Assembly: GCF_008831285.2 (NCBI RefSeq)
Contig: NC_045140.1
Location: 27,360,131 to 27,424,130, forward strand
DNA: 64,000 bases
Reading direction: 5' to 3'
Source: Nymphaea colorata
Lineage: Eukaryota > Streptophyta > Magnoliopsida > Nymphaeales > Nymphaeaceae
Shown: positions 1 to 11,060 of the stretch, piece by piece
Layout of the letters: each line of letters begins with the position of its first letter
Numbering within the stretch: the stretch's first letter is position 1
Made by a program: the position numbers and the translations under genes
Notes under the pieces: generated by a model
Databases searched by the model: none
Told to the model about the DNA's origin: nothing
The model's input: only the letters and a program-made list of their open reading frames with translations

Positions 1-3000
1 GTATGGGAGATGAACTATCACAATACCATCATCGATCTATTGAGAAATGAGAAAGTGAAATGAAGCAAAATTTGTTAAATTTTATTTGGCTCAGAGTGAG
101 ATTATGGAGCCCTCATAAGTTAAATTTTAATGTCAAATTCTCTTTCTTTGGTAATATGTGTGCTCCACATCGTCCAAAGGAGAGAAACAAAATAAAAGTT
201 CCCTGCAGGTAAACCTTTCACTTTAACTTCACCAACATAAATCTACGAACTTGGAGAATAGATAAGAAGGGCACGTTAAGTCTTACACATTCTTGTATCT
301 TCAAACTTATCCTAGTAAAAAAGAGCCAAAACTTTATAGCATGGACATTGGAATTAAGATAAAAGAACCAATCAATTTGAGAAGTGACAACTTAGCTGTC
401 CCACACAGATTCGAGCATATTACAATTTTTTTAATGTTGAAACAAAGGTGGATTCTTTATAAAAGAACAATATAAAATTATGAAAGCTGTACATGTTAGG
501 AATAAAACTATGAAAGCTGTACATGCTAAGATTTTGATTAATTCTTTCTTATTTCGTAGCTGGCATTTGTCTGTCAATCCCATTCTATGTCATATAGTTT
601 GATTGTCCTTCCGAAATTTCGAGAGATTCAGTCAACACAGTCCTTAATCGACATGTATCTAATTCATGAGTGTCATTACCCTGCATTAATCATTATCAAT
701 AAAAGTAGCAGGGGTGAACTGAGGAGTCGTATGGGTCTAGTATACTCTTTTCTAGTTACCGCAACAATGTCCTATCTTCATTCCCTTGGAACTATGTGTT
801 GCAGTTGGAAAATCTCACAAGGAAGTCGATAGCATACTGGAGTAGAGGGTGTGAGAAAGAACATAATTTAGCAATACAGCTAGACCACTAATTACCTGTA
901 AAAGGTGCTTAGCTCTTATCTTTCGTCTGCTGGAATGTCCGTGGATTTTTGTCAGCCTAATGTTATGTTGGTTGAAGTAGATTCTTCTTTTATCATGGTG
1001 GAGGTTCTTTTTCCACTAGTCAAAATGAAACTCGCTAGCATGGCATTCAAAAAGGTTGTTCTTAGATCCCTTGCGATGCTCTTAGGCGTGTCGGTGACCA
1101 GCATTCTTCTTGCGATAAAGGAATAGTGAAAAGACTCTTTCCCTTTTATCTTATTTGTTGGTTGATATGGTGTTTTCTTTTCTTGAGCTCTTAGGTGTCA
1201 ACTCTGCTTAAGTGTATTTCCTTTTTACATTCATATGCTCTGTTTATGAACATCCCTGTTCTTCATCTATTCAAAAGTCAAAGAGTATTAGCACCATTCA
1301 TAGATGTATTTTGAGGATGTTCTTGGTCGTCTGCATTTGGTTTGTTCACTTAAAATGATATAATCTTAGCAGACTGGTTGAGGGCTGTTTTCAATCGATC
1401 GGTTTCCCTGTTTGTGGCAGTTTTTTGTTCATGGTTGGGATTAGTGGATAAGCTTTTTCAAATTTATCAAGACACTGTTTTTGCTTGCTTATGCATTTGG
1501 TCTCACTGGATTCAACCTCTTTGTTAGTCTGCACCACAGTTTCTATTCATCAGTGTCACATTAATATCCAGTAATCCAACCAAAGGATTATCAATTTCTT
1601 TTATCTATGAGGTTTCTTAACAACACGATGGATCTGACCCTCATAATTTTATTTTTTGCATCCTTATGCATATATCTTATTTGCTGTTTAATTTATTTGC
1701 ATGTTTATGCTTTATATGTACCCCATGGAATCTTTTTTGGTGCCAGATGTTTATCCCAGCATCATAGGGCATATATATCACCTTCACTATTCTGTGATAC
1801 TGGAGTATCGCTGCAGAGTATATTTTGTTTCAAATTTACGTGGATTAAGTTGCCAGAAGATTTTGTGAGCTTTTGATAATTTATTTAGACCGTTAAAATT
1901 GGAAAATTTCTATCCCAACTTCCAATTTTTGGTTTTCTTCCTATTAATGTGTATCAACTATCAAGTACTAGAAAATATAAATGGTTTGCCAATTTTTGTA
2001 ATCTACACTGCGTGTTTCTGGCATTAATTGATGAGCAGTTTTTCGGCAGTTTCTTTCCTGACTATTCAGCTATTCATTTTATGAATTCTGCATGTTAATG
2101 GTGGGTTGTTGGCCTTCTTACTGACTGCTCTAGTCGATTAGCCTATATAGCCTGGTGCTCTTTTGTGACCAAATAGTGATGCCATTTAGATTCGGATGGA
2201 TATTCATTGACATGAATTGAACGTTTTTCCTACCAGAACAGTGACCTGCTGGCCGAATTGATTTTGTATGACAAGTTGGATGAAAGTATTTAAATGTGAT
2301 ACTTAACATTGGCTATCTGGCTCTATGTATTAACCTATGGGAATTGAGTTGCGCTTTCATAGTCAATCCAGATGGAAAGCCAATGGTTCGCACAGCTGCT
2401 TGTTCCATGATGTTCCTGCTTTTGTGCAGGTGCATTTAGTAAACTGGGGTTGTAAGTGATGTGTAGTTTTATTTACTATGATTTGGATTTATCTTACAAC
2501 GATGTCCTGCTCAATCAGCTACTTGCCTTCTATATGTATTCACCATTTGGACCTATGTTTTAAAGTAGGTAGCTTTTAGGATGTTTTTATTTCTTCTACG
2601 TTTGAATTGATGATGGAGGTGTGGTTCTTGGCCGTTCAGTGTTGTTTCGGTAGTGTGTATGGGAAGATATGAAGCCTTGATATGTCAAATTTTAACGTCA
2701 AATTCTCTTCCAGCAGCCAATAGCGCAGTCCCCTATTATTAGTGGCATTTTTATTTCTTTCATTTGCTAATTGATATGCTTTAGTTTTTTTTTTTTTTCT
2801 TTTGCAATGCTAGTGTATGGGCTAATCCATTGGGTTCATAATTTTATGACTTTAACCAGCATTTCAAACTTTAACCTTTTATTTGCTAATTGAAATGTGG
2901 TTGATTTGTTTCTTTTCACTGCTTAGCATTGCTTTTTTGTTATTTTCGTGCTGTTCACGGTGCCTGATGTTTGTACCGTTATACATGCATGTGTCTTTTC

Positions 3001-3622
3001 TTTTCATCCTTAATTTTCCATTCTGTTACCTGTATTTTCCTAATATGATGGTGCAAATTTCACCTGCCTCTGTCTGTAGGTTTATTGTTGCATTCTAGTT
3101 GTAACATTAATTTACAGGCATTGAATTGTAAGAAGAATTAACTTAGCTAACAGTTTATAATTTATCCTAAGTACTTTGAAATGAATAGTTTTTATTAATT
3201 TATTTGTTTTACTTTGTGGTTCTCTTAATATGCATGTATATTAAGTGTCTGAACGTAGACATTTTCTCCTTTCTTTGGCATGTTTCTTGCCTCAAAAGGG
3301 AACTGCTTGTCTTAATCATCTAGCTTCTTGCTTTCCTGATTTGTGGCGCATTCATAGTGATGGCATTCTCATTAACTCTTCCCTTGTTCTATGAACTTGT
3401 GCTCCTCGAGTTCCCAATTTTATTTTTAACTGATCGTATTCCAAAGGGGCACTCACTTACTAACAAAATTATGCTTTTAAGGGCAATTGTAATAATGGTT
3501 TTGATTCTTTCGAAGTTAGATTGCAATGAACTCCTTCTAGTTGAATCATTTGTTTGCGCACCCAATAGGCTTCTCTTAAGTGCTGATGACCAACGTATGC
3601 CAAATGGAAACTTAAAATGTTG
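1..3622. other. Non-coding, T-rich stretch
   Basis: No gene can be supported here. From about 1100 to 3350 the plus strand is strongly T-rich, like plant introns read in the plus direction, but no exon with recognisable protein similarity was found. The longest open frames (up to about 90 codons) show no known domain. A short imperfect direct repeat sits around 480-530. A phrase similar to the start of a LINE endonuclease (C-W-N-V-R-G, near 929-946) is too isolated to call. Confidence 0.5.
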
Positions 3623-3630
3623 GTTTTAAC

Positions 3631-3786
3631 CAGGGGCGGAGGGAAAAGGGGGTCCACCCGGGCCATGGCCCGGGTGAGCCCAGGAATTTTTTTTTTTTTA
3701 CATTGAAAAAATCAAAATTTTTTAGTTTGGCCCAATCGGTCGCTCCTCTTAGCCCGACCCTAGAAAAAATTCTGACTCCGCCCCTG
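3631..3786. mobile_element. hAT-type MITE, 156 bp, with 8-bp TSD
   Basis: The element begins CAGGGGCGGAG and ends with the inverted copy CTCCGCCCCTG. It is flanked on both sides by the identical octamer GTTTTAAC (3623-3630 and 3787-3794). Short inverted termini of the CAGGGGCGGA type with an 8-bp target duplication are typical of non-autonomous plant hAT elements. There is no coding capacity. Inside lies a perfect 22-bp palindrome (3655-3676), then a T-run and an A/T-rich core. The perfect duplication suggests a fairly recent insertion. The termini and duplication are read directly; the hAT assignment rests on family knowledge. Confidence 0.85.
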
Positions 3787-3794
3787 GTTTTAAC

Positions 3795-4519
3795 ATGTGT
3801 ATTGAAATGTATAAGTAGAGCTTGGTAACTAGCAACTCTGTAATCGAGATGGAAAAGAGCCAGTAGGCTGGAACGTTTTGGTCATGGTTTCGTGGTCGGC
3901 CTGTGCTTGTTTCTTTCTGATTTATTTCTAATTTAACACATGTTGCTGTCACTTCTTATTTGAAACGATGTATTGCCCCTAGATGATATTATTGGTCATT
4001 GCCAAAAGTTCATGGTCAAGTGTTCTGAAGAATGATCTACTATTTGCATCTTCATTCTAAACTGGAAGCGTTTAGGAGTCTTTGAATTTTTAACATGTAG
4101 CATGAATTTAAAATCCACGCTACTGATATTCTCATTCTCTCAAAACACACCTAGTCTTGAATTTAAGATTTGAAGACTATCAAACATACAACTTAACTAG
4201 GTGGCTGCTTGACCACCTATACCAGACCAGACCTTGATGAAAATCATTTTAAGATTGAAGACTATCAAACATACAACTTAACTAGACTTTCCTCTAAATT
4301 GGATTGGTGCTACAAATAGAGTTTACAAATTGAATACGAGTCCAGCTTACATTGGGTTCAATCCAGTTTTAATATGGTTGAACATGGATTTGACTATGAT
4401 TAGGAGTTCAAATCTGATGAAATGTCGGTCATGTAAAAAGTAGCCAAGCCATAGAGATGGATGTAAATGCATTAATGAAATAAGAATGGAGCTTATTAAA
4501 CGGGTCAAAAGCCAGAGAA
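3795..4519. other. Non-coding, with a short spaced direct repeat
   Basis: No gene seen. A block of about 38 bases at 4162-4200 is repeated almost exactly at 4248-4285 with 47 bases between. The copies differ by one base or one indel at the left end. Confidence 0.5.
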
Positions 4520-4527
4520 AAACCCTA
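4520..4527 (+). promoter_or_regulatory. Telo-box (AAACCCTA) upstream of the RPS17 copy
   Basis: AAACCCTA lies 57 bases before the lost start codon and is followed by a pyrimidine-rich tract (CTTCTCTCTCCCTCTC). Telo-boxes and 5' TOP-like pyrimidine tracts are typical of plant ribosomal protein genes, so the copy kept its 5' leader region. Confidence 0.55.
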
Positions 4528-4583
4528 GCTTCTCTCTCCCTCTCTTGCTCGGCGAGTAGCAGCGGCGGACCGGCGGCGGGTAG

Positions 4584-5014
<431 letters not shown>

Positions 5015-5252
5015 GCAGCACAGAAAGCATCGTTCGCCCGTTACCATTTGTAATGAGTTTCGGTTATTTTTTTTGTCACTTCTTCTCTTTTGCCATTTTC
5101 CTTGCTGTTTCAGTTTTAGTCTGTTCTAAACAGTAATTGAAATATCTTTGATTTTCCAGTTGTACGGGAATTCGGAAATACGTTTCTTGGAACAATTGTG
5201 GGTGAGGGTTGGGAAAAGGTCGGGGGTGAGGGTGCAGAGCACGGTCGACGGA

Positions 5253-5282
5253 ATTTTGATTCCAGAATTCTGGAATCAAAAT
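5253..5282. repeat. Perfect 30-bp palindrome
   Basis: The 15-base half-site ATTTTGATTCCAGAA is followed by its exact reverse complement, centred on an EcoRI-like GAATTC. It lies between the RPS17 remnant and the LINE remnant. The decamer GTGCAGAGCA occurs on both sides (5232-5241 and 5324-5333), so the palindrome may belong to an 82-bp insertion with a 10-bp flanking duplication. Confidence 0.7.
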
Positions 5283-5335
5283 GATGTGTTCGATTAAACC
5301 TATTCCGACCCCACCTTCTCAAAGTGCAGAGCAAG

Positions 5336-6480
5336 TGTGTTTATGGAAAAGCAGATTATTATCCTTTGGAGGGAAAATCTGTTTGATCATGATTGTTCTT
5401 CAGGCTTTACCTATCTACTGGATGATGGTCCTAAAGTGCCCAGCAACTATGATTAAAAAGATGGAGACGATAAGGTCTGGATTCTTATCGGGGGATAAAG
5501 AGGCTGATCGGAAAGCACACTAGTTGCTTGGAGTATGTTGGCTAGACCACATTCAGAGGGAGGTGTTGGATTCTGCAAATTACAGGGACAGAATGTGTGG
5601 CCAATCTGGCTTTTTTAGGGTGCAAGGTCCTGACAGAGGATAATGTTTGGGCAAGAACCTGTAGGCAAAAGTATCTCAATCTTAAAAGTACTTGGACATG
5701 TAAAATTGAAAAGCAAATGGTCCCCTTTATGAAAGGACATTATGAAAATGTGGAAGAGGATTTGTAGTGATATTTGTTGGAATGTGAAGGATGGGAGGAA
5801 AGTCCGGTATTGGCTGTATCCTTGGAATGATGGCATTTTGCTGGACAGTATTGAGGTGCATCATCTTATCAATTGGGAAGAGGAGCTTACACTAAATAGA
5901 TGTCTATGATGCAGCTCTGAGTTATAATGGGGACTCTAGATGGGCAGATTTTACTCAGGTTAGGGAAAGTAGTAGAGTTTATCTGACCCAACGTCAGGAT
6001 ATGTTATGTTGGCATAATAGCAACAGTCCAATCATGACCAGGACTCAAGTATGGGAAAGGATTCGATCTAAAAGTACTGTTATCAATTGGAGGAAGAAAA
6101 TATGGTTGTCTGGTTCGCTTCCAAGGGATTGTTGGGTAGTCTATATTGGAAGCTTTGGGAGAAGTTAGGGCGCAACGATTTGGTCTGAACTTAGTCTCCA
6201 TCTGTTTCCTGTGTAGAAAACATGTGGAAATACAAAACCATGTTCTCTTTACTTGTCCTTTTGCTGCAAACATCTGGACATATGTGACAGGGTAGTTTGG
6301 TATTGGTCGGAGTCCTGTTAGGGACATGTGCAGAGTTGGTTTGGTGGTTTAATAGAGAACTACCTTGCAAAGAGATGAAAAAATGCTGGGACCTGGTTTT
6401 CAGCATTGCAATTTGGAAGATATATCGTCTTAAAAATCAGGCCAAACATCAAAATTTATGCAGAAAAGCTAGAACTGAAC
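5336..6480 (+). mobile_element. 5'-truncated, decayed LINE (non-LTR retrotransposon) remnant
   Basis: Conceptual translation in shifting plus-strand frames gives the C-terminal end of a plant L1-type reverse transcriptase. Near 5342-5520 there is W-K-S-R-L-L-S-F-G-G-K-I-C-L-I followed by L-P-I-Y-W-M and a phrase like I-R-S-G-F-L-S-G-D. Around 5545-5580 the frame gives H-S-E-G-G-V-G-F. Around 6222-6277 the zinc-binding RVT segment appears as C-R-K-H-V-E-I-Q-N-H-V-L-F-T-C-P-F-A. Several stops and frameshifts show it is dead. No endonuclease, ORF1 or clear 3' poly(A) is present. The outer limits are approximate. Confidence 0.75.
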
Positions 6481-6649
6481 ATCATTTTGGAGATGGTCCA
6501 TGCTACTGAGATCCTGTTTGAAGATCTCCCAAACACACCTTTTTATGCCGTTTTAAATTTGACATCTGAGGTTATCAAACACAACTGGACGAAAAACGAG
6601 AATAATGGATGAGGATTTACAAAGGGGGCGACAGAAACCAGGCCTAGCA

Positions 6650-8018
6650 GATCCCTAGCTAGCTAACATTTACGTATTGAAAAGTTGTTTTGTCACAAAT
6701 ATTATTACCGCAGCTTTGACTTGCAGCCACCTTACGGAAGTTTAGCCTTAGCAGTAGTAGAATACCAAATCTAAAGACTAAGTGTGTCATGTATAATTTT
6801 AATGAAAATACAGTTCATATGCCTGTGCCACTTGATAAGCGACAAGCGCCCATATCATGACATGACGATATGGTGCTAACTTGATCATTTCATTTCGCGA
6901 ACGAGTTTATCACAATGAGACGAATCGGTGTCTCTTTTTCTATATCAATGTCATCAGGTTTTAACTTCTTTCATCTCAAACTCGATACAAGTTACACGAC
7001 TTATTAATGAGTAGCAATTTACATCTGACTTGCTGTGGGAATGTGTACTTTCTTTGGATGTGGGATGCCAATATGTTTGATTTGGATCGAACACCTTGAT
7101 TGAACCAAACAAAAAAAATCGGATATGAAATAATATCCGTTTAAAAAAATGGATCAGATTGAGATTTAAGTAATGACATTTGATCATATTTATATTCAAA
7201 CATAGACAAATATCTGATGGATTTGAACACAGATTCGAATCACTTTTACTTCTAAACAAATACCATATGTCTAATGTCCTTACATCTTGAAAATCGGCCA
7301 AATTCAGTTTAAAATTTGGATTTGGATTCAGATATAAATGTAAAAATCAGATTGGGATCAGATACATATCCTAAAATCAAATTTAATTTTGGGTTCAGAT
7401 TCAGATATGACTTTTCTTTGTTGAAATTCGAATATGTGAAAATCTGAAAAAACGGATATGGTTAAAGGTATATCTTATTTGAATCGGATCTGCTGGCCTC
7501 CCTATTTTGGAGTTTGAGATTGGCCTTGTGAAATGCAAATGCATTTAAGAACCGCTATGTAAACTTTAGAAATCCAATTTCAATTTCCTTCTCAAAATTC
7601 CAAAACCAGATGAACACAATTGCTATAGTCTAAAAACCAGCAATATATGTCCACAACCAGATTAATTAGTTTACATGGAGGTTTTGATAGGCTTTTATTT
7701 ATAAGGATCCAAAATGACTGTAATTATATGCACGCCGGACTACATCAACTCAAGGACTGATCCATCATAAAAATAACCATCTGGATAGCATCTTTAACTT
7801 CAAATACAGAGCAGCATAAGACATTGGAGATATCTGATGTACTGTTACATAAGCTTGTAGTTAAACCTCTTATACTGAACTCAACTCCAGTAAGAAGCAG
7901 AACCTAAGATGGCAATAAGAAGTTAAAGTTCTTGTTTGGTTGACAACAGAAAGGGGAAGGATTTTTTTCATTCATGAGGAGCGCCATTTGATCCTTCGCC
8001 TTCTATAAAGGTGGCATT
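6650..8018. other. Non-coding, with GATTCAGAT-like degenerate repeats
   Basis: No gene seen. Between about 7080 and 7490 short motifs of the GGATTTGGATTCAGAT type recur with variations on both strands. Such diffuse repeats are common in decayed plant transposon ends, but I could not find termini or a target duplication. Confidence 0.4.
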
Positions 8019-8394
8019 TCAACAAGGGTAAGAACAGACACACATAGGAGGCCGATCGATGCGCACTGTACATACACCATTCCCCTTGTATTGAGTTGCA
8101 CACTCTAGTTTGCATTGCAGCGGCACGCAGTTTTTATCGTCCAGCACCTTGCCGCATGGCAGCTTACCCTCGGCCACCACTCTGGAAAATGCTTCCTGCG
8201 TACCTGCGCCCAACCAAGCAATATTTAAAAACAATCCAGCAGCTAAAAGTCGTGATGATGATGCTGATGATGGTAGGTTTCATGTTGACGACGAGAAGGA
8301 GGATGATGATGGCAAAAGCAGCGAGTTAAATAGGCTTACCGAAAGAGAAGATGAGGATGGTTATGAGGACCAACAGAAACGTCTGGGATTTCAT
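8019..8394 (-). CDS. Defensin-like cysteine-rich secreted peptide (DEFL), two exons
   Basis: Exon 1 (8394-8340) starts at ATG and encodes a hydrophobic signal peptide (M-K-S-Q-T-F-L-L-V-L-I-T-I-L-I-F-S-F). It ends in phase 1 at G|GTAAGC. A 136-bp intron ends at GCGCAG, and exon 2 (8203-8019) completes the frame to TGA, giving 79 residues in all. The mature part has eight cysteines spaced C-x7-C-x4-C-x3-C-x9-C-x9-C-x-C-x3-C, which fits the CS-alpha-beta fold of plant defensin-like peptides. A signal-peptide exon, a single phase-1 intron and a cysteine-rich exon is the usual DEFL gene plan. Such peptides act outside the cell in defence or in pollen and embryo signalling; the target here is unknown. 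A TATA-like site lies about 85 bases upstream of the ATG. The gene stands alone among repeats. The splice junction is inferred from frame and consensus. Confidence 0.8.
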
Positions 8395-8478
8395 GGCTTC
8401 TTTCTTTGATGGTTCCATCCAATTGGACTTGCCCACTAGTTAATTTCTTTGGTGAAAAGGGCTGCTGATAGAATGTGT

Positions 8479-8488
8479 CTATATAGAG
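8479..8488 (-). promoter_or_regulatory. TATA box candidate for the defensin-like gene
   Basis: TCTATATAGA lies 85-94 bases upstream of the start codon on the minus strand, a normal distance for a plant core promoter with a short leader. Confidence 0.5.
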
Positions 8489-9274
8489 ATAGATGATGTC
8501 GATCCATAAAAGGACTTTCGGGAATGAAATGGAAAAAAAAAAGCCAAAAATGGAAAAAATGAATTTGATTGGTCGTTTTAAGGTATTATATTAAATTAAA
8601 ATTTCAAAAACAGAAGAATATTTTTAAAAAATGAAAAAAAATCTACAAAAAATCCAATTCACATTGATCAATTTTCTGGCTGGCGATTCAGAGAAAATCA
8701 GCTATATAGCTGTAAAATCTCAAAATAAAAGAGGGACAATAACGAAATAGTTGATTCGATTTGAATGGTCTCTTTTCGGTTCGAAACACGAGGCCAATTT
8801 GACGATATTCAAAAATCGGCCAATTTTTTTGCATCGCTTCCTTTTCCTTCATTGGCGCCATTCAAAGTTAAGCCAATGATGAGAACCTCTTTTAATTTAA
8901 GTTGAGGAGTAATATATATTTCCTGCATACTTTTCTTTCTTTTTCTCCAGAGTTTAAATTAATAAAAATAAAATGTATATTTTAATTAATCTTTTCACAA
9001 CGGGCGAGAATATTCCTGCCAATGCAGCATCTTGTTAGCGTGTCCTATGTGCTGCTTCGATGCATAAGCAAGAAGCTTAACCTGGTTCATACATCCACTA
9101 CTCTGCAAAACTCTCAATACTTGTGACTTGTGAGAGTTGCAGGTTCCATTATTAATCAAGTGGGATTACATATGGTTGCCCACATACCGGCTGATTTTCA
9201 GCTCATATCTCTTCTTTCTTTACATCACCATTTTTGTCAAGAACATTGTGAGAGAATTTATCGTGATCTCTTAA
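8489..9274. other. AT-rich, non-coding; right part may be LTR
   Basis: No gene seen. If the LTR start at 9281 (minus strand) is real, the bases below it, perhaps to about 9000, would be LTR sequence of the copia remnant. No far LTR end (CA) with target duplication was identified. Confidence 0.35.
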
Positions 9275-9806
9275 CTTAACACGCCCCCACAAGACAATCT
9301 CCATTCGGAGGAGATTGAACTTCTTTCTAAGTAAGGTGAACTAAGGTCCTGGCAAAGCCTTGTGCCTTGGTTAAAATGTCTGTCTTGAAGGTCTCTTTTA
9401 ACAGCAAAATCTGCTTATTGGATTGAAATGCATAGGATTTTTTCAATTGAATCCATGCATCTTTAGAAGTGGGAGATCTAATAATTTGGCCCAAACTAAA
9501 TTCTACCACAAAAGCCTTGATCCAGCTCAAGGCTAGCTGATCTGATCACTTCCAAAAAATAAACTCAGGGTTAACAGATTTGTTTGTACCTTCGCCAACA
9601 TATTTATTTGGACCCAGACAAGAACTATCCACAAAGTTTTCATTGAACATAACAGGTTTTATTTGCGACCTCCAAAGCAAATGGTTTGAACTATCTAGCC
9701 TGACTGAAACAATGGTAGACAAAGCACGTCATTGAATCATGGACTTTGACGAAAGGGAGAAGGAACTTGTATGTGAGAATGACGAGGAATGATTTGATGC
9801 CTCCAT
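9275..9806 (-). mobile_element. Ty1/copia-type retrotransposon remnant (gag, then PPT and LTR start)
   Basis: On the minus strand an ATG at 9806 opens a frame that ends with TAG around 9327 and carries two internal TGA stops. It reads as a plant copia gag: an N-terminal phrase S-N-H-L-L-W-R-S-Q, then N-P-E-F-I-F-W-K, S-D-Q-L-A-L-S-W-I-K-A, and D-A-W-I-Q-L-K-K-S-Y-A (UBN2/gag-polypeptide region). Only about 35 bases after the gag stop comes a purine tract (TGTGGGGGCG, 9291-9282) directly followed by TGTTAAG (9281-9275), the usual order of polypurine tract and 3' LTR. Protease, integrase, reverse transcriptase and RNase H are missing, so the copy is internally deleted or was non-autonomous. No matching 5' LTR was found above 9806. 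Confidence 0.7.
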
Positions 9807-10914
9807 GAGGAAACGGTCACGAACATTAGATGGCTATGCAAGCCGATTTTCTAAGCATTGATTCTATTGATTCTCTAATTCTAAACTGCACCAATATGCA
9901 TGATAGATGCCCAAGGTTTTGTCACCTGTTCACAGTCTTCTCTATTGAATCTGGACCATGGAGAGGCTCAAATCCAAGGTCTGCGCGCCTGGACTATCTT
10001 TGCAGACTATAATTTTCAAGCGCAAAATCCAAGGAATCGAGGTGCTGAACATTATATCAAACACCTATGCAGTAAAATGGACATAAGTACTTGCAAAGCC
10101 CGTATATTCAAACATGGGGATGGCTTCCTAAAACTAGCAGTATTGGAACCGATGTTGCTACAATTGGTTAATTAATTTCCCAAATTGAATCAGATTTGGA
10201 AATTTGTAACGGGTCCTCAGCGTAGCTCAAACATATCTAGCTAGGGAGTAAGCAGTTCAGCACTTCAGCTAATGTAAGTATACATGAGTTAGTATAATTC
10301 AATACAACGAAAAGAAACATAATTCTAAATTAATTTACATCTTGTGCCTGTCCAGTATAATGGCTCAAAGAAGTACGTAGGATCTGCTGAACTATATGGT
10401 GAACCTCTTGAGCTTAAATAGCCCAAAAAATTAACTGGTTGAAATCCAAGGAGAAGAAGCAAAACTTCTAAGAAAATTGATAAATTATGTTGTTTTCTTG
10501 TTGAATAAGTCTAAAAGTAATTAACATATCTTCTCTTTCTTTCCTAATTTTAAAGCGGAGCCTTCTTGGACAAACCCGAGAAAGCTTATTTCAGGGTTAT
10601 GACAGTTTAAAATATTTATCCAGCACTATCTCCGATGCACACTTGAATCAGGCAAATTTTAGTTAAAAAGGTATTTTTTTTATCAATTCCATCGCACTAA
10701 GAAGTCTCGGTAGGCCGCGTAGAGTAAATGTGATCATGTACAATCCAACTTTGGTGGATTATAAGTTCACAGATCCCGCAGCATGTAGTCCATTTACACG
10801 GATAAACAACTATAATTAATTTAACTATTCTCAAGAATGAACTGGATATATAAGAAGAAGAAATCAGTGTCCTATATATTATATTTAAGTCTTGCATTTT
10901 GCATGTCCAATTCA

Positions 10915-11060
10915 AGCGATGGCTGAGTGGTTGAATATGTAAGTTGTATTTTACTCAAAACCAATTTATTTATGGCCTAAGGGGCATAGCATAGTTAGTC
11001 GGACTAACAGCACAGTAAAAGTTTAGTCGTAAGTTTGATTATGATGAGTGCTATTTTTTT
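10915..11060 (+). repeat. tRNA-like, possible degenerate SINE
   Basis: GCGATGGCTGAGTGGTTGAA at about 10916-10935 resembles the 5' end and A box of serine or leucine tRNAs. About 50 bases on, TAGCATAGTTAGTCGG looks like a second A box, and AGTTTGATTATG near 11032 is a weak B-box-like match. No foldable cloverleaf is present, so a working tRNA is excluded. A tRNA-derived SINE remnant is the best guess. Confidence 0.3.

Noticed and set aside
905-1126. Frame with C-W-N-V-R-G like a LINE endonuclease start
   Set aside because: The phrase lies in a different frame from the open frame, and no further endonuclease motif follows.
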